Source of the DNA: Collimonas fungivorans Ter331
GTDB taxonomy: Bacteria; Pseudomonadota; Gammaproteobacteria; Burkholderiales; Burkholderiaceae_D
Assembly (NCBI RefSeq): GCF_000221045.1
Contig: NC_015856.1
Location: 1,271,316-1,335,315 of the forward strand
DNA: 64,000 nt
Direction: 5' to 3'
Of the stretch, positions 46,985 through 56,352 are shown in pieces; the first letter of the stretch is position 1; each line of letters starts with the position of its first letter. Position numbers and translations under genes: made by a program. The notes beneath the pieces were generated by a model. That model was not told where the DNA came from. It ran no database searches and was given only the letters and a program-made list of their open reading frames with translations.

Positions 46985-49267
46985 ATGGGCCGTTGCGAAC
47001 ACGACCATAACGATCACCAGCATGGTCACGAGCATAAGCACGATCACAAACATGAGCACCAGCATGCGCACGCAGATGCGGGCGCATCCGCCGCCGGCCG
47101 TGCGCCGCTGATTGCAGGGGCGGAACAGGCGGTGTTCCTGATCCAGAAGATGGATTGCCCGACCGAAGAAAAACTGATACGCGACAGATTCAGGAACATG
47201 GCCGGCATCGAAGCCATGCAGTTCAACCTGATCCAGCGCGAGCTGACGGTCCAGCATCGCCTGCCTTCGGTGGATGCCATCGTTGCCGCCTTGAAGGCGC
47301 TGGACCTGGAGCCGGTGCTCAAATCGGACACGCTGACCGGCGCCGCCGATCTGACCGCCAGCGACGGCGCTTTCAAGATATCCCGCAGGAAGTGGCTGCT
47401 GATGGCGCTTTCCGGCATGACCGCTGTTGGCGCCGAGGTAGTGGTCTGGAGCGGCGGCCAGGATAGTTCATGGCTGGTGATCGGCCTGGCCCTGGTAGCG
47501 ATTCTGAGCGGCGGCCTGGATACCTTGAAAAAGGGCTGGATTGCATTGCGTAATTTTTCCCTCAACATGAATTTCCTGATGTCGCTGGCGGTGATAGGCG
47601 CGGCCATCATCGGCCAATGGCCGGAAGCGGCGGTAGTGATTTTCCTGTTCGCGCTGGCGGAAATGATCGAGGCCTTGTCGCTGGACCGCGCCCGCAATGC
47701 GATCAAAGGGCTGATGGCGATGGCGCCGGACCTGGCCACGGTGCAAGGCGCCGAGGGCGAGTGGCGCGAGGTCGCCACCGGCGAGGTGGAACTGGCGGCG
47801 CTGATCCGCGTCAAGCCGGGTGCGCGCGTGCCGCTCGATGGCCTGGTGACCGACGGCCAGACCACCATCAACCAGGCCGCGATCACCGGTGAAAGCATGC
47901 CGGTGGAAAAACAGGCCGGCGACCAGGTGTTTGCCGGCACCATCAACGAGCGCGGCTCCTTTGTCTACCGGGTGACCGCGCTGCAAGCCAATTCGACCCT
48001 GGCGCGCATCATCAAGAGCGTGCAGCAGGCGCAGGGCGAGCGCGCGCCGACCCAGCGTTTCGTTGATCAGTTTGCGCGCTATTACATTCCGGTAGTGGTG
48101 CTGGCTGCGTTGCTGGTCGCCACCTTGCCGCCGCTGCTGATGGGCGCGGAGTTCTATCCGTGGCTGTACAAGGCCCTGGTGCTGTTGGTGATCGCCTGTC
48201 CTTGCGCGCTGGTGATTTCGACGCCGGTGACGGTGGTGAGCGGGCTGGCGGCGGCGGCCAGGAGCGGCGTGCTGGTCAAGGGCGGGGTGTACCTGGAGAT
48301 GGGGCGCAAGATCAAGGCGCTGGCGCTGGACAAGACCGGCACGCTGACCTTGGGCAAGCCAGGCGTCACCGATGTGCAGCTGGTGCAGCCGGCGGCTGAT
48401 GACGACCTGCTGCACCAGCTGCAGCGCCAGGCCGCGAGCCTGGCCAGCCGTTCCGACCATCCGGTGTCGGGCGCGGTAGCGGTGCACTGGCAAACCTTGG
48501 CCAATGCCGGAAACCTGTTTGAAGTCGGCGCGTTTGAAGCGTTGACCGGCCGCGGCGTGCAAGGCAGTATCGACGGCCAGCAATTCTATCTTGGCAATCA
48601 TCGCCTGGTGCACGAGATGGATATCTGCAATCCAGCGCTGGAAGCGCGCCTGTCGGCGCTGGAGAGCGAAGGCAAGACCACCGTGGTGCTGTGTTCGGCT
48701 ACCCAACCCTTGCTTATCCTGGCAGTGGCCGATACGGTGCGCGACATTGCAGTCGAAGCAGTCGCCAGGCTGCAGGCAATCGGAGTCGAAGCTGTCATGC
48801 TGACCGGCGACAATGCGCATACCGCGCAGGCCATCGCAACCCAGGTCGGCATCAGCGACGCCCGCGGCGACCAGCTGCCGCAAGACAAGCGCGACGCCAT
48901 CAACGACTTGCGCGCGCGTTACGGCTACGTCGGCATGGTGGGCGACGGCATCAACGATGCGCCGGCGCTGGCGCAAGCCGATATCGGATTTGCGATGGGG
49001 GCGGCAGGCAGCGACACGGCGCTGGAAACCGCCGACGTGGCGCTGATGGATGACGACTTGCGCAAGATCGCGGACTTCATCCGCTTGAGCAAAAAGACAC
49101 ACACGGTGCTGATGCAAAACATTACGTTGGCGCTAGGCATCAAAGCCATCTTTCTGGTGCTGGCGCTGACCGGCGAAGCCACCCTGTGGATGGCGGTGTT
49201 CGCCGACATGGGAGCGAGCTTGCTGGTAGTGTTTAACGGCCTGAGGTTGCTGCGGGCATTGCGCTGA
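46985..49267 (+). CDS. heavy-metal translocating P1B-type ATPase (CadA/ZntA/PbrA type)
   Basis: The ATG at 46985 has AAGGAG at good spacing; 17 in-frame upstream codons are unlikely to be used. The product has 760 residues. A His-rich tail (residues 5-30, more than ten His) is followed by a heavy-metal domain whose usual CxxC is replaced by MDCPTEE (Cys58), six to eight transmembrane helices, CPC at 405-407, the phosphorylation site DKTGT at 449 and GDGINDAP near 653. CPC identifies Zn/Cd/Pb or Cu transport; regulator type favours Zn/Cd/Pb efflux. Confidence 0.93.
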   Translation: MGRCEHDHNDHQHGHEHKHDHKHEHQHAHADAGASAAGRAPLIAGAEQAVFLIQKMDCPTEEKLIRDRFRNMAGIEAMQFNLIQRELTVQHRLPSVDAIVAALKALDLEPVLKSDTLTGAADLTASDGAFKISRRKWLLMALSGMTAVGAEVVVWSGGQDSSWLVIGLALVAILSGGLDTLKKGWIALRNFSLNMNFLMSLAVIGAAIIGQWPEAAVVIFLFALAEMIEALSLDRARNAIKGLMAMAPDLATVQGAEGEWREVATGEVELAALIRVKPGARVPLDGLVTDGQTTINQAAITGESMPVEKQAGDQVFAGTINERGSFVYRVTALQANSTLARIIKSVQQAQGERAPTQRFVDQFARYYIPVVVLAALLVATLPPLLMGAEFYPWLYKALVLLVIACPCALVISTPVTVVSGLAAAARSGVLVKGGVYLEMGRKIKALALDKTGTLTLGKPGVTDVQLVQPAADDDLLHQLQRQAASLASRSDHPVSGAVAVHWQTLANAGNLFEVGAFEALTGRGVQGSIDGQQFYLGNHRLVHEMDICNPALEARLSALESEGKTTVVLCSATQPLLILAVADTVRDIAVEAVARLQAIGVEAVMLTGDNAHTAQAIATQVGISDARGDQLPQDKRDAINDLRARYGYVGMVGDGINDAPALAQADIGFAMGAAGSDTALETADVALMDDDLRKIADFIRLSKKTHTVLMQNITLALGIKAIFLVLALTGEATLWMAVFADMGASLLVVFNGLRLLRALR

Positions 49268-50890
49268 TCATGGATGCTCGGCGGATTCCGAGGACTTCGC
49301 CAGCCACTCTTTGCCTCTCAGCATCAGCTTCCAGTAAACCCAGGGCAGCACGGTAGTCTTCAGGAACCAGGCGCTGCGGCGGGCGACGGTCGGGTCGAGC
49401 CGGAAGGTCGGCAGCAGCTTGCCGCCATAACCGAACTCGGCCAGTATCACCTTGCCTTTTTCGACTGTGAGCGGGCAGGCGCCGTAACCGTCGTAACGCG
49501 CGTCCAGCGGTTTGCCGGCGCAGGAGGCGAGCAGGTTGCTTGCCACCACCACGGCTTGTTTGCGGATCGCCGCCACGGTCTTTGCGTTGGCGGTCGAGCA
49601 CACGTCTCCCAATGCGAACACATTCCTGTATCGGACATGCCGCAGCGAAGCCGGGTCGACTTCGCACCAGCCGTCGACATTGGCCAGCGGGCTGTTGCGC
49701 ACCGCATCCGGGGCAACCTGCGGCGGCACCGCGTGCAGCATGTCGAACGATTTTTGCTGGCGGCTGCTAACGCCGGCATTATCCTTGACGTCGAACCACG
49801 CCAGTTTGTTTGGGCCGTCGACCTTGACCAGATTCGATTCAAGCACCAGGCGCGCCTGGTATTTTTTGACATAGCGCATCAGCGGCGGCACAAATGCCGC
49901 GACGCCGAACAGTGCAGTGCCGGCGTTGTTGAATTCGACCTCTATCTGTTTCAGCAAGCCTTTGCGCAGCCAGTGGTCGCACGAGAGGTACATGGCTTTT
50001 TGCGGCGCGCCGGCGCATTTGATCGGCATGGCCGGCTGCGAAAACAGCGCCTTGCCCTGTTTTAATTGCGACACCAGTTGCCAGGTGTATGGCGCCAGGT
50101 CGTGGCGGTAATTCGAGGTCACGCCGTTTTTTCCCAACGTTTGTTCCAGGCCCTCTATCCTCTCCCAGGCCAGCCGCAAGCCGGGGCAGACGATCAGCTG
50201 CTGGTAGGCGATCAGGCAGCCGTTGTCGAGCCGGATGCGGTTATGGTCGGGCAAGAATTCAGACACCGCTTGCGGGATCCACTGCGCACCCGCAGGTATC
50301 AGCGACGCCATCGGCCGCACGGTTTTTCTGCTGTCGAAAATGCCGCGCCCGACCAGCGTCCAGGCCGGCTGGTAATAATGCTGGCTGCTGGGATCGACGA
50401 TTGCGATCTGGGCATTGGGAGCGCGCTTGAGCAAGCTGCTCGCAACCGCGATGCCGGCGGAACCGCCGCCGACGATCACGATTTCATACTGCTTGAGCTT
50501 ATCGTTGCCGGCGCCGGCTGCCTGGACCGGCGCGTCGATCAGGTTCGCCAGCCGGAAGATGTTGGTCGAGCGGTTGCCGGTGCGGCAAAAGGCCAGGACC
50601 GGGGCCGGCATGTCGGCCAGCAGCAGGCGCAGCGCCGCGCCGTGTTCTTTGCTGAGATGGGTAGCGTCGGCGGGCAGGTAGCTGAAAGCCAGGCCAAGCG
50701 CTTCGCAAGCCGCGGCCAGCTCCTTGCTGCCCACGTGGTGGCCGCCGTCTTCAGCGTCAGGGCGATTGCAGATCACCGACTTGTAGCCGGCGGCCAGGAT
50801 GATGGGCAAGTCTTCCAGTCCGATTTGACTGGCGGTTGAAAAAAAGTCGTTATGCTTGAAGAGATTAAAGTTCATAGGTGCTGATTCCAT
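49268..50890 (-). CDS. DUF442 phosphatase-like domain fused to type II sulfide:quinone oxidoreductase
   Basis: The 540-residue protein has an N-terminal DUF442 domain (TIGR01244-like, about residues 6-118) with a tyrosine-phosphatase-type P-loop, Cys102 in FCRTGNRS. The rest is a flavoprotein of the human SQOR type: FAD motif GGGSAG (141-146), redox Cys292 in KCAGAPQK, Cys472 in ACPLTV, and C-terminal LMLRGKEW membrane-binding region. It oxidises sulfide to a persulfide and reduces quinone at the inner membrane. Either ATG at 50890 or 50875 may start it. The divergent neighbour encodes a persulfide-dioxygenase-like enzyme. Confidence 0.88.
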   Translation of the reverse strand: MESAPMNFNLFKHNDFFSTASQIGLEDLPIILAAGYKSVICNRPDAEDGGHHVGSKELAAACEALGLAFSYLPADATHLSKEHGAALRLLLADMPAPVLAFCRTGNRSTNIFRLANLIDAPVQAAGAGNDKLKQYEIVIVGGGSAGIAVASSLLKRAPNAQIAIVDPSSQHYYQPAWTLVGRGIFDSRKTVRPMASLIPAGAQWIPQAVSEFLPDHNRIRLDNGCLIAYQQLIVCPGLRLAWERIEGLEQTLGKNGVTSNYRHDLAPYTWQLVSQLKQGKALFSQPAMPIKCAGAPQKAMYLSCDHWLRKGLLKQIEVEFNNAGTALFGVAAFVPPLMRYVKKYQARLVLESNLVKVDGPNKLAWFDVKDNAGVSSRQQKSFDMLHAVPPQVAPDAVRNSPLANVDGWCEVDPASLRHVRYRNVFALGDVCSTANAKTVAAIRKQAVVVASNLLASCAGKPLDARYDGYGACPLTVEKGKVILAEFGYGGKLLPTFRLDPTVARRSAWFLKTTVLPWVYWKLMLRGKEWLAKSSESAEHP

Positions 50891-51295
50891 CGTGATGAGC
50901 GGGTGGCACTACTTACTTGGGTTTGTGTGAACCTGCTTGAATCTGCTTGTTTCCGGCCGAAACCTGGCGAGCGGATACGGTTTGCCGGGCGGCGATGGCG
51001 GCCTGTTAAAGATGGCAAGGCGGGAAGGCGCGGATAATGATGCTTGGCCGGCGCCTGGGTGGACTGACAGAAGTCAGGGATTGACCTTGGTTTACCAATT
51101 CTGTTAACAATGTGCGGTCAGGCTCGCGGCCGCGCTCTATCTTGTTTTGCTCCAGTGAAAATATCTGTTCAATCCAGGCATTGCCGCTTGCCCGCTACTT
51201 GTTTGATTGTTAATAATATAAGATGGCTTAGGCATTTGTCAATGTTGTATATGTTTATATATAGTTACGTATTGTTAAGTTGAGGATGCAGATAG
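50891..51295. promoter_or_regulatory. divergent promoter region of the sulfide-oxidation pair
   Basis: 405 bases between divergent genes with no supportable coding sequence. The right third (51205-51280) is strongly AT-rich and contains the short dyad TATATGTTTATATA near 51248-51261 and several TTGTTAA words. Sulfide-responsive ArsR-type repressors (BigR/SqrR) bind AT-rich dyads in such regions, but no regulator gene lies nearby. No clear -35/-10 pair was assigned. Confidence 0.4.
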
Positions 51296-52165
51296 ATGGC
51301 AAGTCCACAAATAGAAGTCATTTTTGACGAGAACACCGCGACATTCACTTATGTGGTTTATGCCGCGGCGGGCAGCGAGTGCGCGATTATCGATTCGGTG
51401 CTGGATTACGATCCGGTCGCCGGCCGCACCTCAACCGCCGCGGCTGACCGCGTGATCGAATTCGTGCACCGCAGGAGCTTGAAGGTGCAATGGCTGTTGG
51501 AAACCCATGCCCATGCCGACCACATTTCGGCGGCGCCTTACCTGCGCCGGCGGCTGGGCGGTGCAATCGCCATCGGCGACCAGATCCAGGTGGTGCAGGG
51601 AGTATTCAAGAAAATCTTCAACCTGCAATCGGAGTTTTTGCTGGACGGGACCCAGTTCGACCATTTGTTCGCACCGGACGAGGTTTTCCATATCGGCGAC
51701 CTGCGTGCGCAAGCGCTGCATGTCCCGGGCCATACGCCGGCCGACATGGCTTACCTAGTAGGGCAGGACGTCGCGTTTGTCGGCGACACGCTGTTCATGC
51801 CGGACCTCGGCACCGCGCGCTGCGATTTTCCCGGCGGCAGCGCCAGCGCCTTGTATCGGTCGGCAGGCAGGCTGCTCAGCTTGCCGCCGTCGACCCGGCT
51901 GTTCGTATGCCACGACTATCCACCTGATGGCCGGCACCCAGCCTGCGAGTCGACAGTCGCCGAGCAGCATGCAAAAAACATCCATGTGCGCGACGGCATC
52001 AGCGAAAGCGAATTCATCGCCATGCGCAACCAGCGCGACGCCACGCTGGCCTTGCCGACCCTGATGCTGCCTTCGATCCAGCTCAACATCTGCGCCGGCG
52101 TATTGCCGGCGGCGGAAGAGAACGGCGTGAGTTACTTGAAGATTCCCTTGAACGTCGCTTTGTAA
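51296..52165 (+). CDS. metallo-beta-lactamase-fold hydrolase, persulfide dioxygenase-like (Blh/ETHE1 group)
   Basis: The 289-residue protein has the THAHADH metal motif near residue 69, VPGHTPADMAYL (second His), FVGDTLFMPDLG (bridging Asp) and CHDY (third His). The HAHADH variant and PDLGTARCDFPGG segment place it with persulfide dioxygenases, which convert glutathione persulfide to sulfite. It lies divergently beside the SQR fusion. In Agrobacterium and Xylella the related Blh protein fuses DUF442 to this hydrolase; here DUF442 is on the SQR instead. Confidence 0.85.
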   Translation: MASPQIEVIFDENTATFTYVVYAAAGSECAIIDSVLDYDPVAGRTSTAAADRVIEFVHRRSLKVQWLLETHAHADHISAAPYLRRRLGGAIAIGDQIQVVQGVFKKIFNLQSEFLLDGTQFDHLFAPDEVFHIGDLRAQALHVPGHTPADMAYLVGQDVAFVGDTLFMPDLGTARCDFPGGSASALYRSAGRLLSLPPSTRLFVCHDYPPDGRHPACESTVAEQHAKNIHVRDGISESEFIAMRNQRDATLALPTLMLPSIQLNICAGVLPAAEENGVSYLKIPLNVAL

Positions 52166-52178
52166 AGCTGACAGGGTT

Positions 52179-52778
52179 TTAGAAAGACGATCCGGGCTGC
52201 TGCAGGAATTCCAGTTCTGCAGGCGTCGACTGCCGTTGCAGGATCTGGTTGCGGTGCGGGAAACGGCCAAAGCGCGCAATGATGTCGCGATGGCGGATGG
52301 CGAACGACAGGTAGCCGGCAAAACATTCCTTCTCGCCGGCCGCAACCTGCTCTACCAGCGCTGTGCCAAGCGCCACCGCCTGTTCCTGGTCTGGCAGCAG
52401 CTCCGAATGCGTCAGCGGCAAGTGCAGGAAGAGGCGTTCGATCGGCCGCAGCGCCATATAAAAATCCGTTTGCAAGCCCTTGCGGCAGAAGGCGCGCGCC
52501 AGCGTATCGAAGGCGAACGAGCGTGGCGTATTGCGGTACATATTGCGCGGGAACTGATCGGTCAGCAGGACCAGGGCAACTACGCCCTGCGGTGTGTTTT
52601 CCCAGTCCGCCAGCTGGTTTTTCTCGGCGGCCTGCACGGTCGTTTCAAAGCGCTGCCTGATCTGTAGATCGATGTCGGGGTTTTTGCCCCACCACAGGCC
52701 GGCTTGCTGGTTGGCCGTGGTGACATCGTCGGGACTGTCGCCAAACCAGAACTCCCTGATCGCCAGGATATTTTCCAT
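52179..52778 (-). CDS. DUF924 family protein
   Basis: The start MENILAIREFWFGDSPDD at 52778 is typical for DUF924; an in-frame extension to 52898 overlaps the upstream gene and is not used. The protein has 199 residues, is helical, and carries LLTDQFPRNMYRNTPRSFAFD and FLHLPLTHSE, the family's most conserved blocks. It is a TPR-like fold of unknown function. It is seven bases after the S4 gene and convergent with the persulfide hydrolase gene. Confidence 0.87.
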   Translation of the reverse strand: MENILAIREFWFGDSPDDVTTANQQAGLWWGKNPDIDLQIRQRFETTVQAAEKNQLADWENTPQGVVALVLLTDQFPRNMYRNTPRSFAFDTLARAFCRKGLQTDFYMALRPIERLFLHLPLTHSELLPDQEQAVALGTALVEQVAAGEKECFAGYLSFAIRHRDIIARFGRFPHRNQILQRQSTPAELEFLQQPGSSF

Positions 52779-52785
52779 CCGAAGG

Positions 52786-53016
52786 TCAGCCGCCGCTGCG
52801 CCGAGGCAGCACGTAGATGAGCAGATCGCCGATGGTGACTTTTTGGCCGGCCTGGATCTTGCAGGTCTTGCGCAGTTCGATCTTGCCGTCGACCGCAACT
52901 ACGCCGCTGGCCACCAGCGCCTTGCCGGCGCCGCCGCTGTCGCACACGCCGGTCAGCTTGAGCAGTTGGTTGAGTTCGACGTAGTCGCTGTTGAGGCGTA
53001 GTTCCAGTTGTTGCAT
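52786..53016 (-). CDS. S4-domain RNA-binding protein (YbcJ-like)
   Basis: The 76-residue protein is a single S4 domain with YVELNQLLKLTGVCDSGGAGKAL and ASGVVAVDGKIELRKTCKI, matching YbcJ-type proteins that bind structured RNA. It is cytoplasmic and has no membrane segment. It lies in a compact leftward run with the DUF924 gene and a short unknown gene. Confidence 0.88.
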   Translation of the reverse strand: MQQLELRLNSDYVELNQLLKLTGVCDSGGAGKALVASGVVAVDGKIELRKTCKIQAGQKVTIGDLLIYVLPRRSGG

Positions 53017-53042
53017 AGTATTCCGATGAAAATAAATAAATG

Positions 53043-53330
53043 TCAGGCGCTGGCCGTGCGGCTGAGCGCCAGCTGCGCCTGGTCCAGCCAGGCATGCAGG
53101 TGGTCCAGCAAATCCTGCTGGCTGAACGAGCAGCTTTCTTCAGTGAACAGGTTGCTGGCTTCCAGCCGCCCGAGAAAATTTTCCGCGACTTCCGCAAAAC
53201 GCGGCGGCAGCGCCGACAGCAGCGCGGTTTGCGCGCGCCAGGCCTGGCACAGGGTTGCCACGGTGCTGCTCTTGTCCTGCAATGCGCTCAAAGCTTCGTG
53301 CAGCTGTTGGATAGTGTCTTGGTGCTGCAT
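53043..53330 (-). CDS. small helical protein of unknown function
   Basis: The 95-residue product is predicted to be nearly all alpha-helical, with no signal or membrane segment (IQQLHEALSALQDKSSTVATL; DLLDHLHAWLDQAQLAL). I do not recognise a family. It is co-directional with its neighbours, 10 bases after a MAPEG gene and 26 before the S4 gene, which supports a real gene in the run. Confidence 0.6.
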   Translation of the reverse strand: MQHQDTIQQLHEALSALQDKSSTVATLCQAWRAQTALLSALPPRFAEVAENFLGRLEASNLFTEESCSFSQQDLLDHLHAWLDQAQLALSRTASA

Positions 53331-53340
53331 GATGTCACTT

Positions 53341-53724
53341 TTAATGCGTCAGTCCGGCCAGCACGAACAAGCCGATAGCGGACAGGAACGCAATGGACCA
53401 CGCGGCCGAACGCAGGCTGGGACGGTCAGTCAGGTACAAGATAGTGTAGACGACGCGGGCGACGATGAATAATGCCGCCAGCAGATTGAGCATGTTTTGC
53501 GGCGCATGCACTTGCTGCGCAATGATCACGCCGGCGGCGAAAAACGGGAAGGCCTCGAAATGATTGCGGTGGGCGTAATCGGCACGGCGCCGCAGTCCCG
53601 ACTGTTTCTCCAGCCAGGCGCGCGGTTCAGAGTTGTCAAAGTCAGGGCGGCCACGCTTGGCGAAGACGACCGTAAACAGCGGCATCAATCCGGCAATCAG
53701 TACGCACCAGTAGGCAATCGTCAT
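53341..53724 (-). CDS. MAPEG family membrane protein
   Basis: The 127-residue protein has four hydrophobic helices and the MAPEG-type segment RRADYAHRNHFEAFPFFAAGVIIA, in which the Asn, His and Glu residues face the glutathione site in eukaryotic members. Bacterial members are mostly uncharacterised; some conjugate glutathione. It is in the same leftward run as the small helical protein. Confidence 0.88.
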   Translation of the reverse strand: MTIAYWCVLIAGLMPLFTVVFAKRGRPDFDNSEPRAWLEKQSGLRRRADYAHRNHFEAFPFFAAGVIIAQQVHAPQNMLNLLAALFIVARVVYTILYLTDRPSLRSAAWSIAFLSAIGLFVLAGLTH

Positions 53725-53763
53725 GGAATTTTCTTGGTCCGGTTATAAGGTGGCACGCTGCAG

Positions 53764-54642
53764 CTAAAGCGTTTTGACTTCAAACGTATTGCAGGATTTG
53801 ACTTCGCCGCTGCTGACGCCTTGCTTGAACCAGCGTACCCGCTGCGCCGAAGTGCCGTGGGTGAACGAATCAGGCACCACATATCCCTGCTCCTGTTTTT
53901 GCAGGGCATCGTCGCCGATCGCGGTGGCTGCGTTCAGGGCGCCTTCGACATCGCCCTGCTCCAGAATGCTGCGCGCCTGGTTGGCGTGGAAGGCCCAGAC
54001 GCCGGCCAGGCAGTCGGCTTGCAATTCCAGCCGCACCGACATGGCGTTTGCCTGTGCTTTCGACATCTGGCGTTCGGCGCTGTTGACCTTGTCCATGATG
54101 CCCATCAGGTTTTGCACATGATGTCCGACTTCATGCGCGATCACGTAAGCCTGGGCAAATTCGCCGGAGACATGGAAGCGCTGCTGCATCAATTGATAAA
54201 AGCTGAGGTCGATGTATACCTTGCGGTCGCCGGGGCAATAAAAGGGGCCAGAAGCGGTCTGGCCGGTGCCGCAGGCAGTTTGCGTGGCGCCGGAAAACAG
54301 CACCAGGGTCGGCGCCGGATAGGTCTTGCCATTGGCGCGGAAAATCTGGGTCCAGACGTCTTCAGTATCGGCCAGCACGGTGCGCACGAACTTGGTCTGG
54401 CGGTCTTCCGCTGCCGGCGCGGTGCGGTTGGGAGCTTGCTGCGATTGCGGCTGGCTGACCGGCCCGCCGCTGAGCAGGCTCAGCACAGTGCTTGGGCTGA
54501 CGCCGAAGAAATACGAAGCCACCAGGGCAATCGCGATAGTGCCGAGGCCAATGGAGCGTCCGCCGCCGAAACCACCGCCGCCGCCACCGTCGCTGCGGCG
54601 GTCTTCGACGTTGTCACTTTCCCGATTGCCTTCCCATTTCAT
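53764..54642 (-). CDS. neutral zinc metallopeptidase (YpfJ family)
   Basis: The 292-residue protein has a Gly-rich, charged N-terminus ([17 protein letters not shown]), one transmembrane helix near 33-48, and an HEVGH zinc motif in [15 protein letters not shown] near residue 168. [14 protein letters not shown] carries the third ligand region. This is the standard layout of YpfJ-type membrane-anchored peptidases of unknown substrate. It ends 39 bases before the MAPEG gene. Confidence 0.9.
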   Translation of the reverse strand: MKWEGNRESDNVEDRRSDGGGGGGFGGGRSIGLGTIAIALVASYFFGVSPSTVLSLLSGGPVSQPQSQQAPNRTAPAAEDRQTKFVRTVLADTEDVWTQIFRANGKTYPAPTLVLFSGATQTACGTGQTASGPFYCPGDRKVYIDLSFYQLMQQRFHVSGEFAQAYVIAHEVGHHVQNLMGIMDKVNSAERQMSKAQANAMSVRLELQADCLAGVWAFHANQARSILEQGDVEGALNAATAIGDDALQKQEQGYVVPDSFTHGTSAQRVRWFKQGVSSGEVKSCNTFEVKTL

Positions 54643-54731
54643 GGCTGCTTCCCCTGTTGACTTTAGTAAGCAATTCTAACGGAATGGCCACGGATATAAA
54701 CGCAAAACTACTGTGAGATATTGTAAAAAAT

Positions 54732-55850
54732 CTACTTGAAGTCCCACTTCATCTGCTCTGCAATCGGGATGTGTTTTGCCGACTCGACGCAGAGCGCAAG
54801 GTAATCGGTGAACAGCGGGGCAGGGCGGATACCTTCGGCCAGCAGGTTTTCATTGTCAAATACATAATTCAGGCCGGCGAAAGCGCCATACAGCTTGAGC
54901 GCGCGCAGCAGCAGGCGGTCATTGCATTCGGGCACGCATTCACGCATGCGCGGCAACAGTGTGGCGATGGCGTCCGGCTTGATTTGCTTGTAAGTGGCGC
55001 CTATCGGTTCGATGCCGCGCGCCGCCGCCAGCGCCAGGTCGATTTCGCGGAACGATACGCTGGAGCCGAGGCCGGCCGAGATATGGAAAACGTTATGCGT
55101 CAGCGTTTCTTTCTGGGCCAGGTCGATGATGGCCTGGGCGCACCAGTCGACCGGCACTACGTCGACTTTTTCGTCGAGGGAGGTCGTCAGCGCGCCCAGC
55201 AGTTGCCAGACCATGAAGACCCAGAAGATGCTTTGCGAAGGGGCGCAGCCCAGCACGGTATGGCCGACAATGATCGACGGCCGGACATACACCACCGGCA
55301 GGTCCGGATAAGTGTCGCGCAATTTCTTTTCGCCCATGGCCTTGGAGCGGGTATAGGCCACCAGGTGTTCGTCGCCGAGCGGCAGATCGATCTGTTCTTT
55401 CACTACGGCGTTGATGCCGGCGCCTTCGCCGCAAGCCATGGCGGTGCCGATATACATGAAGCGTTTCAGGGCCGGCCGCCGGTGCATCAGCTTGCCGAGC
55501 GCCAAGGTGCCGTCGACATTGATTGTTTCGAGCAAAGGATGGTTCGAGAAAGTCGCCAGGGCGGCTGAATGGATCACCACCGACACCTGGTCCAGGCGCG
55601 GGTCGTTGCTGACCTTGTCGAGTTCCGACAAATCGCAGCAGAGGATTTGCTCGACGCCGATTTGCGCAACGTCGGCCGCGCTCGCGCCCAGCAGTTGCAG
55701 GTTTTCGATAACTCTGGCGTGCGCCGCGGCCGGGGTTTCCGCCCTTGCCAGCAGCAGCAGGTTCTTGCCCAGGCCGCGATGAATTGCCTCCACTGCATTG
55801 GCGCCACCTAAAAAGCCGGTCGCACCGGTCATCAACATTAAATTATTCAT
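54732..55850 (-). CDS. extended SDR, fatty-acyl/thioester reductase-like NAD(P)-binding protein
   Basis: The 372-residue protein begins LMLMTGATGFLGG (Rossmann motif GxxGxxG) and carries a Tyr-x3-Lys catalytic pair in YTRSKAMGE. The domain resembles NAD_binding_4, found in fatty acyl-CoA reductases and thioester reductases, which reduce acyl thioesters to aldehydes or alcohols. No carrier domain is fused. It is divergent from a fadE gene about 500 bases away, which is compatible with a role in lipid metabolism. Confidence 0.75.
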   Translation of the reverse strand: MNNLMLMTGATGFLGGANAVEAIHRGLGKNLLLLARAETPAAAHARVIENLQLLGASAADVAQIGVEQILCCDLSELDKVSNDPRLDQVSVVIHSAALATFSNHPLLETINVDGTLALGKLMHRRPALKRFMYIGTAMACGEGAGINAVVKEQIDLPLGDEHLVAYTRSKAMGEKKLRDTYPDLPVVYVRPSIIVGHTVLGCAPSQSIFWVFMVWQLLGALTTSLDEKVDVVPVDWCAQAIIDLAQKETLTHNVFHISAGLGSSVSFREIDLALAAARGIEPIGATYKQIKPDAIATLLPRMRECVPECNDRLLLRALKLYGAFAGLNYVFDNENLLAEGIRPAPLFTDYLALCVESAKHIPIAEQMKWDFK

Positions 55851-56352
55851 GAAAGGCGTGTGCTCTTGTAACTTTATCTGATATGGGTTGATGGCTGCTT
55901 GCTGGCTTGGGCTGGCGACGAGGTGTCCATGACGGCGAGGAGTTATTGGTTGTTATGTTCGGCGGCCTGTTTTTTTTGGACTTTTATGGCGCGCAGGTTC
56001 ACAAGCAACGTAACGCGCGATTGTATAGTAAGGTTGACAAACGGATACAAAGATTTACAAAGGCTTTCATATTGCGAATATGACAGTGCTTATTTATTGT
56101 TAAATATTTACGTTAAATAATTTTTATATAACATTTAAATTTGCTTTTCGTGAACTTTCCTTAGCCAAAAAGTGACCAAAGGTTAAAGAATTACCGGGTT
56201 GCCGGGCCGCCGAGCCATTTGTCAGGCAAAGCTTTTGCCTGCGCTGCCCGTTCCACATCAAGTCCTGCCCCTGTCTTCATGATTGCGAGCGCATCCTGCC
56301 TCGATTGTGGCCAAGACGCGTTGCACGATGAATCGCCAAATTGGGAGTCAAC
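55851..56352. promoter_or_regulatory. divergent AT-rich intergenic region with a perfect 15-bp palindrome
   Basis: Five hundred bases between the reductase and fadE genes, without a credible gene. CATATTGCGAATATG at 56068-56082 is a perfect dyad (6-3-6). TTGACA near 56035 could be a -35 element. The composition from 56030 to 56160 is AT-rich. No classic FadR or PsrA site was recognised. Confidence 0.4.

Noticed and set aside
47468..49117. 549-codon ORF antisense to the metal ATPase gene
   Set aside because: The plus strand has all P-type ATPase motifs; the antisense frame has none.
50895..50935. Sigma-54 promoter (TGGCAC followed by TTGG)
   Set aside because: Spacing and the GC element do not fit the -24/-12 consensus.
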